A stretch of DNA of 64,000 nt from Rhodanobacter glycinis (GCF_006438785.1 NZ_RCZB01000004.1:67810-131809), one strand, 5' to 3'. Counted from the first letter of the stretch, positions 10,029 through 19,601 are shown. Program-made: numbers and translations. The notes: generated by a model not told the origin, from the sequence alone.

Positions 10029-10487
10029 TCAGGCGGCGTCGAGTTCGACCCGCGTCACCATCATGCCGCGCTCGCGCAATGCGCTGTTCAAGGACAGCTT
10101 CAGGCGCGCGCCCAGATCGCGGCGATCGACGCGATCGCTTGCCGGCTCGTCACGCAGGGCGTCATGTGCGCCGCGACGGATCAGCTGATCGACCTGCTCG
10201 AACACCGCATCGGCGCGCTCGGGCTCCAGCACCTGCCAGTACACCGTGCCGCGCACGTCGTGCGCGTCGGCCAGCGGCTCCTCGAAACGCAGTGTTTGCC
10301 CGGCCAGATTGATCTTGTGGGCCACTCGATCCAGCAGTGGCAGCACCAGGTGCATACCCGACGACAGCAACCGCACCGGCTTGCCGCGCCGATAAAGACT
10401 GTAGACCTGACCGGCCGGCACAACCTTCACCGCGCTGGCGATCAGCACGGCAGGCAGCACAAGCAACAAGGTCAGCAGAGTCATCAT
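10029..10487 (-). CDS. Short SPFH/Band 7-like membrane protein
   Basis: A 152-residue protein with one N-terminal membrane helix (about 4-21). A stretch resembling the SPFH (stomatin/prohibitin) domain follows: VVPAGQVYSLYRRGKPVRLL, then HLVLPLLDRVAHKINL and SALRERGMMVTRVELDA. Normal slipins exceed 250 residues, and here the C-terminal coiled coil is missing, so it is a minimal version. The frame also allows a TTG start at 10496; ATG codons at 10487 and 10484 are more likely. A terminator follows. The function is unknown. Confidence 0.7.
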   Translation of the reverse strand: MMTLLTLLLVLPAVLIASAVKVVPAGQVYSLYRRGKPVRLLSSGMHLVLPLLDRVAHKINLAGQTLRFEEPLADAHDVRGTVYWQVLEPERADAVFEQVDQLIRRGAHDALRDEPASDRVDRRDLGARLKLSLNSALRERGMMVTRVELDAA

Positions 10488-10888
10488 GGTATTCAAAACA
10501 GGGACTTGTCCATATATCGTTCGGTGTCGCGGGAACTTGAGGATACAGTTGCTTGAGTGCGCGAAGATTAACCTTGATTTAACGACGCAACGGATTTTTT
10601 AACAAGAGCTGCAAACGCACCGAAGTGAGATGCCCTTCACGGATCCGCTTCGCGCGAGCCATTGCGTGCTATCAGGCCTTCGGTTGCTGCAGTGCCACAG
10701 CGCCAATCCGGGCCGCAGATCACCGCCAGCAATCGGTATGCCATGGTTTGTCTCGTCACGGCCTTGATGAGCCGCAAAAACATCCCGCAACGCAGCAGGA
10801 TTTCCATTTTACAGGCACTTTACAACTCAACATGAAAACGTTTACGTTGCCGCCACTGCTGGGTTTCGGCGGATCCGGGCAAGCTCGC
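10488..10888. other. 401-bp intergenic region upstream of the LacI-type regulator
   Basis: No convincing gene is present. The left third is AT-rich (around 10500-10600) and suits divergent promoters for the SPFH gene and the regulator. The right end carries a LacI-type half-palindrome. An in-frame ATG at 10832 could extend the regulator by 19 residues, but family homology starts at 10889. Confidence 0.5.
10833..10846. promoter_or_regulatory. Candidate LacI-family operator, possible autoregulation site
   Basis: TGAAAACGTTTACG contains the perfect 8-bp palindrome AAACGTTT and resembles the LacI/GalR consensus TGTAAACGTTTACA. It lies about 43 bases before the regulator's start codon. The same motif, read on the other strand and differing at one base, recurs inside the TonB-dependent receptor gene. 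Confidence 0.55.
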
Positions 10889-11899
10889 ATGGCGACAGCA
10901 ACCATCAAAGATGTGGCACGTGAGGCCCAGGTTTCGGTGGCCTCGGTGTCACGCGCGCTGAATGGTGGCCGTGGCGTGACCGCCGAGACCAGCCAGCGCA
11001 TCCGCGAGGCCGCGACGCGCCTGCGTTACATGCCGCATGCCGCGGCACGCATGCTGATCACCCGCCGCACCAATACCATCGGCGCCTTGCTGCCGGACCT
11101 GTATGGCGAGTTCTTTTCCGAGCTGATCCGCGGCATCGACCTGGCCGCACGGGCACGCGGCCTGCACCTGCTGGTTTCCAGTTCGCATGACGATGCCGCC
11201 GCCGCCGCCGTGGCCCTGCGCGCGATGCAGGGCCGGGTCGACGGGCTGCTTCTGATGTCACCGCACGCCGACGCCGCATTTCTGCGCCAGAACCTGCCAC
11301 ATGACCTGCCCACCGTGTTGATGAACACCCGGCTGGCTGGTGACGACTACTGCGCGCTGTCGGTGGACAACGATGGCGGCGCCCGAATGATGGTCGAGCA
11401 CCTGCTGGCGATTGGCCACCAGCGGATCGTGTTCATCCAGGGGCCGCCCGGCAACCGCGATGCCGGCGAACGCGAACTCGGCTACCGCGAAGCGCTGGTC
11501 AGCCATGCGCCGGACAGCCCGGTAATCATGCTGCGCGGGGATTTCGGCGAGGAATCCGGCTACCGCGCCGGCCAGGAGGTACTGGGGATGCGGCCGCGGC
11601 CCGATGCGGTGTTCGCCGCCAACGACATGATGGCGATCGGCTGCATGGCGGCATTGCGCGAGGCCGGCATCTGCGTGCCGGAGGAGATCGCCGTCAGCGG
11701 TTTCGACGACGTGCCGATGGCGCGCTACGTAACCCCGCCGCTGACTACGATCCAGGTGCATATCGCCGAACTCGGCGGCCAGGCGATGGAGCTGCTTGGC
11801 GAACAGATCGACCACCCGGATCAAGTGATGACCGGCATCCACCGTCGTGTCGCCGCCAAGCTGGTGGTGCGCGGTTCCACCGGTGCAGCACCCGGATAA
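10889..11899 (+). CDS. LacI-family transcriptional regulator
   Basis: A 336-residue repressor. The N-terminal HTH reads TIKDVAREAQVSVASVSRAL (about 5-24) and is followed by the hinge region. The rest is a periplasmic-binding-protein-like ligand domain, with family landmarks VDGLLLMSP, AVFAANDMMAIG and IAVSGFDDVPMA. It probably senses a sugar or sugar phosphate and represses the surrounding uptake locus. Candidate operators lie before its own start, between the GH1 and ABC ATPase genes, and within the receptor gene. The start was chosen where LacI homology begins. Confidence 0.93.
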   Translation: MATATIKDVAREAQVSVASVSRALNGGRGVTAETSQRIREAATRLRYMPHAAARMLITRRTNTIGALLPDLYGEFFSELIRGIDLAARARGLHLLVSSSHDDAAAAAVALRAMQGRVDGLLLMSPHADAAFLRQNLPHDLPTVLMNTRLAGDDYCALSVDNDGGARMMVEHLLAIGHQRIVFIQGPPGNRDAGERELGYREALVSHAPDSPVIMLRGDFGEESGYRAGQEVLGMRPRPDAVFAANDMMAIGCMAALREAGICVPEEIAVSGFDDVPMARYVTPPLTTIQVHIAELGGQAMELLGEQIDHPDQVMTGIHRRVAAKLVVRGSTGAAPG

Positions 11900-12069
11900 G
11901 GGGCAGACATTCAGGCCGGCGCAGGACGATGCCGACCGAAACCGCGTCGGCAACGAGACGGTTTCAGCGCGAGCGCAACGTGGGAGGCGTTTCGCTTACG
12001 GACAACAGCACAGCAACGCGACAGCAGAACGTCCAACTACTTGCACCGATTACGGGAGAGGGTCAGATC

Positions 12070-14937
12070 ATGGTCAAGCAACGCATGCTATCCCGACAGA
12101 TCTCGCTGGCTTGCGCCGGCCTGCTCGTCACCACGCTTCTCTTGCCGGGCATCGTCAGCGCCCAGAACAGCACGGCCACCTTGCGCGGCCACATCACGGC
12201 ACCGCAAGGGCAGGTGCCGACCCAGGTCGTCGCCACCAATACGGCCACCGGTTTCGTCAACAAGTCGAAGGTCACTGCCGACGGCAACTACACTCTGGTC
12301 AGCCTGGCACCGGGCAGCTACAACATCGTGGCCAGCGGCAACGGCAGCAGTGCGACCCAGTCCGTAACTGTACACGTGGGTCAGTCACTCACCTTGAATT
12401 TGAACACCGCGGCGACGGCACCCGCGGCGAGCACCGCCAATGCCACCAATCTGCAGGGGGTCACCGTCAGTGCTGCCTCGCTGTTTGAGGCGCGCACTTC
12501 GGAAGTGGCGCAGAACGTCTCGCAGGCGCAAATCGCCAACCTGCCGCAGAACGAGCGCAATTTCATGTCTTTCGCTCAACTGGTTCCTGGCGTCACCATA
12601 TCGCACGATCCCAACGCGAAATCGTTCTCTTCGGGCGGTCAATCGGCCGAGAATGTAAACGTTTTCATCGATGGCGCCAGCCAGCGCAATGACATTCTCA
12701 AGGGCGGCCTGGTGGGTCAGGATTCCAGTCGTGGCAACCCCTTCTCGCAGGAGGCAGTCGCCGAATACCGCGTATTGACTCAGAACTACAAAGCCGAGTA
12801 CGAACAGGCTGGCACCGCGATCATCACCGCCGTGACCAAATCGGGCAGCAACGACTTCCACGGCACGATCTACGACTATTTCCAGAATCAGGGGATGCTC
12901 GCGCAGGATTCTTTCGACAAGAAGAATCACGTGAAGAAGCCGGAGTACAAACGTCAGCAACGCGGTTTCAACATCGGCGGCCCAATCATCAAGGACCAGC
13001 TTGAGTTCTTCATCAACTATGAAGAGCGCAAGGATGCGGCACTGCAAAACGTCACGATCAACGATCCGCGTTTTTCGCAGTACAACGGCACGTTCTCGGC
13101 CCCGTTTCACGAAAAATCCTGGTTCGGCAAATTGAGCTGGCAACCCAATGAGGACAACAGCGTCGACCTCAGTTATTCCGACCGCAAGGACAACGAGACG
13201 CTCGGCTTCGGCGGCACGACGGCTTACCAGGGCCGCCAGCAACGCCAGAACAATGTCGGCGATCTGCTGCTGAAATGGGAAACCAATGGCAACGGCTGGA
13301 CCAACGACCTGCTGCTAGACAGCGGCCGGTACAAGTTCAACCCCTCCGGCGCCGAACCGGATCTGATCCAGCAGAACTACGAAGGCACCGCCACGATCGG
13401 TGGTGCCACCGGGTTGCAGAACAAGTCGCAGAGCCAGGTGACCTTGCGTGACGATCTCACCTTCACCGGTCTGTCATGGCACGGCGACCACACCGTGAAG
13501 GTCGGCGTCAAATATTCCGATTACAGCCTCGACCTGCTGCAGAACAACAACGCGATACCGTCGTACAGCTACAACGTCTCGCAACCCGGAGGCTTCACCA
13601 GCCCCTACCGTGCCGTCTATTCGCCGCTGGGTACGGGGATTCACGTTCATGACAACCAGCTTGGCCTGTATGCGCAGGACGACTGGGATGTCACCGATCG
13701 TCTGCAGCTGAATCTCGGCCTGCGCTGGGACTACGAGACCAACGCGCTCGACAAGGGCTACGTGACACCGGCCTCGCAGGTAGCGGTGCTCGAGTACAAC
13801 GGGCTGCAGAACAACATCAGCGACGGCCACAGCCGCAAGCCGCAGAAAGACCAGATCCAGCCACGCCTGGGCTTCTCGCTCGATGTCAGCAAGGACGGCG
13901 ACGCCAGCACCACCGTGTTCGGCGGTGCCGGCCGCTACTTTTCGCGCACTCCGTACGACTGGATCAGCCAGGAACCGATCCACTCGCAGGTGCCGAACTA
14001 CACCTTCCTGTTCAGTCCGGATGGCAGCGTGCCCGGAACGATCGCATGGGATCCGAAATACCTCACCGTCGCCGGACTCGACCAAATCATCGGTTCCAGT
14101 ACAGCTGGCTTCAGCAACGAAATCGACACGATCAACAACCACACCAAGGCACCGTATACCGACCAGTTCAGCGTGGGCATCAAGCAGGTGCTGGGCGACT
14201 GGACCGGTTCACTGACGCTGTCCCGCGTGCTGGGCTATCGTCAATTTACCTGGGTCTGGGGCAATCGCGTGCCAGGCCCGGGCTTCAACCTGATCAATCC
14301 GCCCGGCGCTGCCGTGTCATACGTGGTGTTGAGCAACGCGTACAAGAAGACCCAGTCGAGCAGCGTGCTGGTAGGCATCAGCAAACCGTATACGACGGCG
14401 TCAGGATGGGGCATGGATATCGCCTACACCTATCAGCGCGCCCGCCAGAGTGGCAATGACAATTACTCGCTCGACTATGCCGATCCGACTGGATACACGC
14501 ACGATTACGTGGGCCCAAAACACAACCTGGTCATCAGCGGACAGGTTCACGGGCCATGGGACACCCGCTTCAGTGCCATCGCCACCTACAACTCGGGCGC
14601 GCCCTACTCCTACTCGATGGGTTACAACGGCAACGATGCGACGGGCCTCATCGCATGCGATTACAACTGTGCACAGGTCATCAACGGCCGGTATGGACGT
14701 CCATACATAAACCTCGATCTGGCGGTCTCGAAGGAGTGGCGCTGGGGCCAGAGCCAGGCGCTGCAGCTGCGTCTCGACGTATTCAACGTACTCAACCGCG
14801 ACGTGATCAACGGCTACAGCTCCAACTTCTATCACTTCGGCAATTTCGCCACACCCGACCCGACATTCGGGCAAACCACTTCGGCTGATCCGAATCAGAC
14901 CAGACGCTTCCAGATCGGTGCGCGTTACTCGTTCTGA
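12070..14937 (+). CDS. TonB-dependent outer-membrane receptor with N-terminal carboxypeptidase-regulatory-like domain
   Basis: A 955-residue receptor. A signal peptide ends near SAQ (about 32). A CarboxypepD_reg-like domain follows (about 35-110), then a plug with the TonB-box-like segment LQGVTVSA and the landmarks NVFIDGASQ and AIITAVTKSGSNDFHG. The rest is a beta-barrel ending in the outer-membrane signature RRFQIGARYSF with a terminal Phe. This Oar/SusC-like architecture is common for carbohydrate import in Xanthomonads. The start follows GGGAGAGG. Genes downstream encode a glucan hydrolase and an ABC importer, so gluco-oligosaccharides are the inferred substrate. Confidence 0.93.
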   Translation: MVKQRMLSRQISLACAGLLVTTLLLPGIVSAQNSTATLRGHITAPQGQVPTQVVATNTATGFVNKSKVTADGNYTLVSLAPGSYNIVASGNGSSATQSVTVHVGQSLTLNLNTAATAPAASTANATNLQGVTVSAASLFEARTSEVAQNVSQAQIANLPQNERNFMSFAQLVPGVTISHDPNAKSFSSGGQSAENVNVFIDGASQRNDILKGGLVGQDSSRGNPFSQEAVAEYRVLTQNYKAEYEQAGTAIITAVTKSGSNDFHGTIYDYFQNQGMLAQDSFDKKNHVKKPEYKRQQRGFNIGGPIIKDQLEFFINYEERKDAALQNVTINDPRFSQYNGTFSAPFHEKSWFGKLSWQPNEDNSVDLSYSDRKDNETLGFGGTTAYQGRQQRQNNVGDLLLKWETNGNGWTNDLLLDSGRYKFNPSGAEPDLIQQNYEGTATIGGATGLQNKSQSQVTLRDDLTFTGLSWHGDHTVKVGVKYSDYSLDLLQNNNAIPSYSYNVSQPGGFTSPYRAVYSPLGTGIHVHDNQLGLYAQDDWDVTDRLQLNLGLRWDYETNALDKGYVTPASQVAVLEYNGLQNNISDGHSRKPQKDQIQPRLGFSLDVSKDGDASTTVFGGAGRYFSRTPYDWISQEPIHSQVPNYTFLFSPDGSVPGTIAWDPKYLTVAGLDQIIGSSTAGFSNEIDTINNHTKAPYTDQFSVGIKQVLGDWTGSLTLSRVLGYRQFTWVWGNRVPGPGFNLINPPGAAVSYVVLSNAYKKTQSSSVLVGISKPYTTASGWGMDIAYTYQRARQSGNDNYSLDYADPTGYTHDYVGPKHNLVISGQVHGPWDTRFSAIATYNSGAPYSYSMGYNGNDATGLIACDYNCAQVINGRYGRPYINLDLAVSKEWRWGQSQALQLRLDVFNVLNRDVINGYSSNFYHFGNFATPDPTFGQTTSADPNQTRRFQIGARYSF
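12654..12667. promoter_or_regulatory. Intragenic LacI-type palindrome in the receptor gene
   Basis: TGTAAACGTTTTCA is the reverse complement of TGAAAACGTTTACA and differs at one base from the site upstream of the lacI-type gene. It lies about 585 bases into the receptor gene, where it encodes part of NVNVFID. It could be chance or an auxiliary operator. Confidence 0.35.
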
Positions 14938-14973
14938 ACCATTGCGCGGCATGGCTGCACTGCCGCTTCATTC

Positions 14974-14998
14974 GTCCACCCGCAGATTGCGGGCGGAC
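14974..14998. terminator. Hairpin after the TonB-dependent receptor gene
   Basis: GTCC-A-CCCGC and GCGGG-C-GGAC form a 9-bp stem with one mismatch and a 5-base loop. No T-run follows, so it may be a weak or Rho-assisted terminator, or a transcript-stabilising hairpin between the receptor gene and the hydrolase gene. Confidence 0.4.
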
Positions 14999-15072
14999 GT
15001 CCAGATGGCCAGATGAAGTCGCGCGAATGCCGCCTCATCTGACCGAAATCCGCTGGATACGGCAGATTACCC

Positions 15073-16536
15073 ATGATGTTTTTCAACCGGCACGCGTGGC
15101 TTTCCGTCCTGCTCGGTACGGGCCTGGTCATTGCGGCCCCGATGGCTCCGGCCCGGCAGACTCAAGCCGCCACCACGAACGTGCGCAAATCGGCCGCCGC
15201 CGTCCCGGCGCTGGTCAACGATCTCGAACAGCGCACTTTCCGTTTCTTCTGGGACAGTGCCAATCCCGTCAACGGACTGGTGCCCGATCACTACCCCGGT
15301 GAATCGTTCTCCAGCATCGCCGCGGTCGGCTTCGGCCTCACCGCCTACGGCGTGGGCGTGGAGCGCGGCTACATCACGCGCGAGCAGGCGGCCGAACGCA
15401 CGCTCGCCACGCTGCGCTTCTTCGACCGCGCGCCGCAGGGCGGCAGCGAGGACGACGACAGCGGCTATCGGGGTTTCTTTTACCACTTCCTGGACATGCA
15501 CAGCGGCAAGCGTTTCGCGCGCTGGACCGAGGTATCCACCGTGGATACGACGCTGCTGCTGGGCGGCGTGCTGTTCGCGCAGTCCTACTACGACCGCGAC
15601 ACGCCGCAAGAGCACGAGATCCGAACGCTGGCCGACCGCATCTACCGCCGCGTCGACTGGACCTGGGCGCAGGTGCGAGCGCCGCTGATCAGCATGGGCT
15701 GGACACCGGGCGGCAAGTTCATCCCGCACGACTGGGAGGGTTACAACGAGGGCATGCTGGTCTATGTGCTGGCGCTGGGTTCACCCACGCACCCGGTCGG
15801 CGCCGATGCGTGGACTGCGTGGACCCGCACCTACGCGCGCAGCTGGGGCGAGTTCCAGGGCCAGCGGCTGCTCAACTTCGGGCCGCTGTTCGGTCATCAG
15901 TACAGCCATGTGTGGATCGACTTCCGCGGCATCCGCGATGCGTGGAACCGCGACCACGATCTGGACTATTTCGAGAACAGCCGCCGCGCCGTGATCGCCC
16001 AGCGCAACTACGCTATCGCAAACCCCGGCGGCTGGACCGGCTATGGCAAGAACGTGTGGGGTCTGACCGCCAGCAACGGCCCCGGCGGCTTCATCGTCGA
16101 TGGGCATGATCGCCGCGAAGCATTCCAGGGCTATACCGCGCGCGGCGCCGGGCTCGGCTATATCGTCGACGACGGCACCATCGCGCCCACCGCAGCGGCG
16201 GGTTCCATCGCGTTCGCACCGGAGCTGGTGATTTCCGCGCTGGAAGAAATGAAGCATCGTTATGGTGCCGACATCTACAACGAGCACGGTTTCGTCGATG
16301 CGTTCAACCCGAGCTTTCACGCCCATGCTTTGCTGCGCACCGGCAAACTGTTGCCGCTCGGCTGGGTCGACAGCGAGCAGCTGGGCATCGATCAGGGCCC
16401 GATCGTGCTGATGATCGAAAACTGGCGCAGCGATTTCGTGTGGAAGGTGATGAAGAAGAATCCGTACATCCGCAAGGGGCTCGAACGCGCGGGCTTCACC
16501 GGCGGCTGGCTCGACCAGGCAGCCGCCAGGCCGTGA
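15073..16536 (+). CDS. Glucoamylase-like (PF10091/GH144-type) secreted hydrolase
   Basis: A 487-residue protein with a signal peptide (hydrophobic core about 8-24, cleavage after the Ala-rich stretch near 32). The mature part has the alpha/alpha-barrel features of the PF10091 'glycoamylase' family, such as RTFRFFWDSANP, ISMGWTPGGKFIPHDWEGYNEGML and NPGGWTGYGKNVWGLTASNG. Characterised members of this family include GH144 endo-beta-1,2-glucanases, so true glucoamylase activity should not be assumed. It likely acts in the periplasm on material brought in by the adjacent receptor. Its TGA overlaps the GTG of the next gene (GTGA), showing translational coupling. Confidence 0.85.
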   Translation: MMFFNRHAWLSVLLGTGLVIAAPMAPARQTQAATTNVRKSAAAVPALVNDLEQRTFRFFWDSANPVNGLVPDHYPGESFSSIAAVGFGLTAYGVGVERGYITREQAAERTLATLRFFDRAPQGGSEDDDSGYRGFFYHFLDMHSGKRFARWTEVSTVDTTLLLGGVLFAQSYYDRDTPQEHEIRTLADRIYRRVDWTWAQVRAPLISMGWTPGGKFIPHDWEGYNEGMLVYVLALGSPTHPVGADAWTAWTRTYARSWGEFQGQRLLNFGPLFGHQYSHVWIDFRGIRDAWNRDHDLDYFENSRRAVIAQRNYAIANPGGWTGYGKNVWGLTASNGPGGFIVDGHDRREAFQGYTARGAGLGYIVDDGTIAPTAAAGSIAFAPELVISALEEMKHRYGADIYNEHGFVDAFNPSFHAHALLRTGKLLPLGWVDSEQLGIDQGPIVLMIENWRSDFVWKVMKKNPYIRKGLERAGFTGGWLDQAAARP

Positions 16537-17861
16537 CTGCCGGCGCTGTCATCGGCAGGCGCCGGCGCTGGTTGCGCGGCATGCTGATGGTGGGGCTGGC
16601 AGCCGGCATGCCGTTGCTCGGCAGTTGCGCGAAGCCGGCCATCGACAGCAAGGTGCTCACGGTGTGGACCGTCGGCCGCGAGGGCGAAGCCATCCTCACG
16701 CTGCTGCCGGACTTCGAGCGGGCGCACCCGGACATCCACGTGAAAGTGCAGCAGCTGCCGCTGACGGCGGCGCACCAGAAGCTGCTCACTGCGTTTGCCG
16801 GTGGCTCCACGCCGGACATGACCCAGCTCGGCAACACCTGGCTGCCGGAGATGGTGGCGCTGGACGCGCTGGAGCCGCTGCAGGCGCGCGTCGATCACTC
16901 GACCGTGGTCAGGCAGGACGACTACTTCGCCAGCATCTGGTCCACCAACATGATCGACGGCACACTGTACGGTGTGCCCTGGTATGTCGATACGCGCCTG
17001 CTGTTCTATCGCCGCGATCTGCTCAAGGCCGCCGGCTTCGACGCGCCGCCGCATGATTGGGCGCAGTGGCGACAGATGCTCGCCGCGCTCAGCGATCCGC
17101 AACGCCACGGCTGGGGCATCCTGCTGCCCACCAACGAGTACGAGCAGTTGATGTCGCTGGCGCTGCAGCAGCCCGACCCGCTGCTGCGCGACGGCGGCCG
17201 CTACGGCAATTTCGAGAGCGCCGGTTTCAAGCGTGCGCTGGCGTTCTACGTGGACACCTTCCGGCTGCACCAGGCCCCGGGTATCACCAATGTGGAAGCC
17301 GGCAACCCATGGTCGGAGTTCGGCCGCGGCGTCTACGCGTTCTACCTGTCCGGGCCATGGAACATCGGTGAATTCCGCAAGCGCCTGCCGGCCGCGCAGC
17401 AGGGCGACTGGTCGACTGCGCCGCTGCCCGGCCCGGATGACAGCAGGACCGGCATCGGCTCGGCCGGTGGTTCCAGCCTGGTGATCTTCCGCGCGTCTAC
17501 ACACAAGGACGCAGCCTGGACCTTGATCGAGTACCTGTCGCAACCGACGGTGCAGCGGCGTTTCTACGACCTGCTTGGTGACATGCCGCCGCGGCGCAGT
17601 TCGTGGGAAGGCGGCGCGCTGCGCGACGACCCGAAGGCGCGCGCGTTCCGCGAGCAGCTGGAAAAGGCCAGGCCAACGCCCGCGGTGCCGGAGTGGGAGC
17701 GCATCGCCACCGAGATGCAGCTGGTGGCCGCGCGGGCGATTGCCGGCGAACTGACGATCGATCAGGCTGCCGCCGAGATCGACCACCGCGTCGATCGCAT
17801 CCTGGAGAAGCGCCGCTGGGTGCTCGATCACCCGCGGCCGGCCGCGGAGCATGCGCGATGA
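16533..17861 (+). CDS. Sugar ABC transporter substrate-binding lipoprotein
   Basis: A 442-residue extracellular solute-binding protein of the CUT1/MalE type. A basic n-region (RRRRWLRG) leads into a hydrophobic segment ending in the lipobox LLGSC, with Cys32 as lipid anchor. The mature part shows VLTVWTVGREGEAIL, AFAGGSTPDMTQLGNTW and GVPWYVDTRLLFYRRDLL, which are family landmarks. The GTG start overlaps the previous stop by 4 bases; an ATG at 16581 also remains possible. The gene's own stop overlaps the first permease start (ATGA). It should deliver oligosaccharides to the two permeases. Confidence 0.93.
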   Translation: MTAGAVIGRRRRWLRGMLMVGLAAGMPLLGSCAKPAIDSKVLTVWTVGREGEAILTLLPDFERAHPDIHVKVQQLPLTAAHQKLLTAFAGGSTPDMTQLGNTWLPEMVALDALEPLQARVDHSTVVRQDDYFASIWSTNMIDGTLYGVPWYVDTRLLFYRRDLLKAAGFDAPPHDWAQWRQMLAALSDPQRHGWGILLPTNEYEQLMSLALQQPDPLLRDGGRYGNFESAGFKRALAFYVDTFRLHQAPGITNVEAGNPWSEFGRGVYAFYLSGPWNIGEFRKRLPAAQQGDWSTAPLPGPDDSRTGIGSAGGSSLVIFRASTHKDAAWTLIEYLSQPTVQRRFYDLLGDMPPRRSSWEGGALRDDPKARAFREQLEKARPTPAVPEWERIATEMQLVAARAIAGELTIDQAAAEIDHRVDRILEKRRWVLDHPRPAAEHAR

Positions 17862-18751
17862 ACGCGCAGCGCGCCGCCTGGCTGTTCCTCACGCCGGCCT
17901 TGCTGGTACTGGGCGTGTTCTTTCTGCTGCCGGTGATTGCCGCGCTGGTGCTCAGCCTCACCGACTACGATCTCTACGCGCTGGCCGATATTCGCAACCT
18001 GCGTTTCGTGGCGCTACAGAATTATTGGGCGCTGTTGCAGCGGCCGCTGTTCTGGTCGGCGCTTGGCCACACGGTGTATTTCGTGGCCGTCGGCGTGCCG
18101 CTGTCGATGGGCGCCTCGCTGGGTGCGGCGCTGCTGCTGAATTCGCCGCTGGCGCGATGCAAGCCGTTCTTCCGCACCGCGCTGTTCGCACCGGTGGTAA
18201 CTACCGTGGTGGCCACCGCGGTGATCTGGCGTTATCTGTTCAACACCAAGTACGGCTGGATGAACTATGCGCTCGACGGCCTCGGCATCCATCCGGTGGA
18301 CTGGCTCGGCGACCCGCACTGGGCGATGCCGACGATCATCCTTTTCGCGGTGTGGAAGAACTTCGGCTACAACATGATCATCTTTCTGGCCGGCCTGCAG
18401 GCGATCCCGATTGATCTGTACGAGGCCGCGCGCATCGACGGTGCCTCGGCCTGGCGCCAGTTCCGCCACATCACCTGGCCGATGCTGGGGCCGACCATGC
18501 TGATGGTGGGAATCCTCACCGTGTCGGGTTACTTCCAGCTGTTTGCCGAGCCCTACGTGATGACCGAGGGTGGCCCGCTGCAGAGCACCACCAGTGTGCT
18601 TTACCTGATGTACGACGAGGGTTTCAAGTGGTGGAACCTCGGCTCCGCCTCGGCGGTAGCGTTCCTGCTGTTCATCATCATGTTCGCGGTGACGGTGCTG
18701 ATGCTGAAGCTCTCGCGCCACAGGCAGCATGTCGATGGAGAGCCAGCATGA
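17858..18751 (+). CDS. Sugar ABC transporter permease (MalF/UgpA type)
   Basis: A 297-residue inner-membrane permease with six predicted helices. The EAA loop that contacts the ATPase is present as YEAARIDGASAWRQFRHITWP (about 188-208). The short N-terminus lacks the extra helices of E. coli MalF, as in most CUT1 permeases. Start and stop codons overlap both neighbours by ATGA, so the importer genes form one tightly coupled unit. Confidence 0.94.
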   Translation: MNAQRAAWLFLTPALLVLGVFFLLPVIAALVLSLTDYDLYALADIRNLRFVALQNYWALLQRPLFWSALGHTVYFVAVGVPLSMGASLGAALLLNSPLARCKPFFRTALFAPVVTTVVATAVIWRYLFNTKYGWMNYALDGLGIHPVDWLGDPHWAMPTIILFAVWKNFGYNMIIFLAGLQAIPIDLYEAARIDGASAWRQFRHITWPMLGPTMLMVGILTVSGYFQLFAEPYVMTEGGPLQSTTSVLYLMYDEGFKWWNLGSASAVAFLLFIIMFAVTVLMLKLSRHRQHVDGEPA

Positions 18752-19569
18752 ACCCGCGGCTGGCGAAGGCCCTGATCAATGGTCTGCTGCTGGGCGGCAC
18801 GCTGGTCGCGTTGTTTCCGCTGCTGTGGATGCTGTCGGTGTCGTTCATGCCGGCGGGCGGGGCCAGCGCGTTGCCGCCGCCGCTGCTGCCGGCGCATCCC
18901 ACGATGGAGAACTACCGCGTGCTGTTCGCGCATGCCGGCATGGGAAGCTACCTGTTCAACAGCCTGCTGGTTTCCAGTGCGATCACCGTGTTCTCACTGG
19001 CGTTCAACCTGATGGCCGGCTACGCGTTCGCCAAGCTGCGTTTCGCCGGCCGCGAGCGGCTGTTCCAGGCGCTGGTCGGCGCGCTGGTGATCCCGGCCCA
19101 GGTGGCGATGCTGCCGCTGTTCCTGCTGCTGAAGTACATCGGTCTGGTCAACAGCTATGCCGGCGTGATCGTACCCGGCATGGCGACCGTGTTCGGCATC
19201 TTCCTGGTGCGCCAGTACGCGCGCGGCATTCCGGACGAACTGCTGGAGGCCGCGCGCATCGACGGCGCTGGCGAGTGGCGCATCTTCGGACAGATCGTCC
19301 TGCCGCTGCTGAAGCCGATCATGGTGACGCTGGCGATCTTCACGTTTCTCGCCGCGTGGAACGACTTCATGTGGCCGCTGATCGTGCTGACCGGACAGGA
19401 GCATTACACCCTGCCGATCGGGCTGGCCTCGCTGGCACGCGAGCACGCGCAGGACAGCGAGCTGATGATGGCTGGTTCGGTGATTACCGTGCTGCCGGTG
19501 CTGCTGCTGTTCCTGGCGATGCAGCGGTATTACCTGGAAGGGCTGCTGCTGGGCAGTGTGAAGGGGTGA
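18748..19569 (+). CDS. Sugar ABC transporter permease (MalG/UgpE type)
   Basis: A 273-residue inner-membrane permease that pairs with the preceding one. The EAA motif reads LEAARIDGAGEWRIFGQIVLP. The WNDFMWPL segment just after it is typical of the MalG-type partner. The start ATG overlaps the previous TGA. No ATPase gene follows; the operon ends here, so the ATPase at 6510-7601 is the likely energiser. Confidence 0.94.
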   Translation: MNPRLAKALINGLLLGGTLVALFPLLWMLSVSFMPAGGASALPPPLLPAHPTMENYRVLFAHAGMGSYLFNSLLVSSAITVFSLAFNLMAGYAFAKLRFAGRERLFQALVGALVIPAQVAMLPLFLLLKYIGLVNSYAGVIVPGMATVFGIFLVRQYARGIPDELLEAARIDGAGEWRIFGQIVLPLLKPIMVTLAIFTFLAAWNDFMWPLIVLTGQEHYTLPIGLASLAREHAQDSELMMAGSVITVLPVLLLFLAMQRYYLEGLLLGSVKG

Positions 19570-19601
19570 GCGCGCTCCCATGAAGAGACGTGTTTTTCGC
19601 G

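Noticed and set aside
14692..14705. TATGGACGTCCATA palindrome near the end of the receptor gene, similar to ATGGACGTCCAT at 50963
   Set aside because: It is inside a coding sequence and the shared core GGACGTCC is too short to link two unrelated loci.
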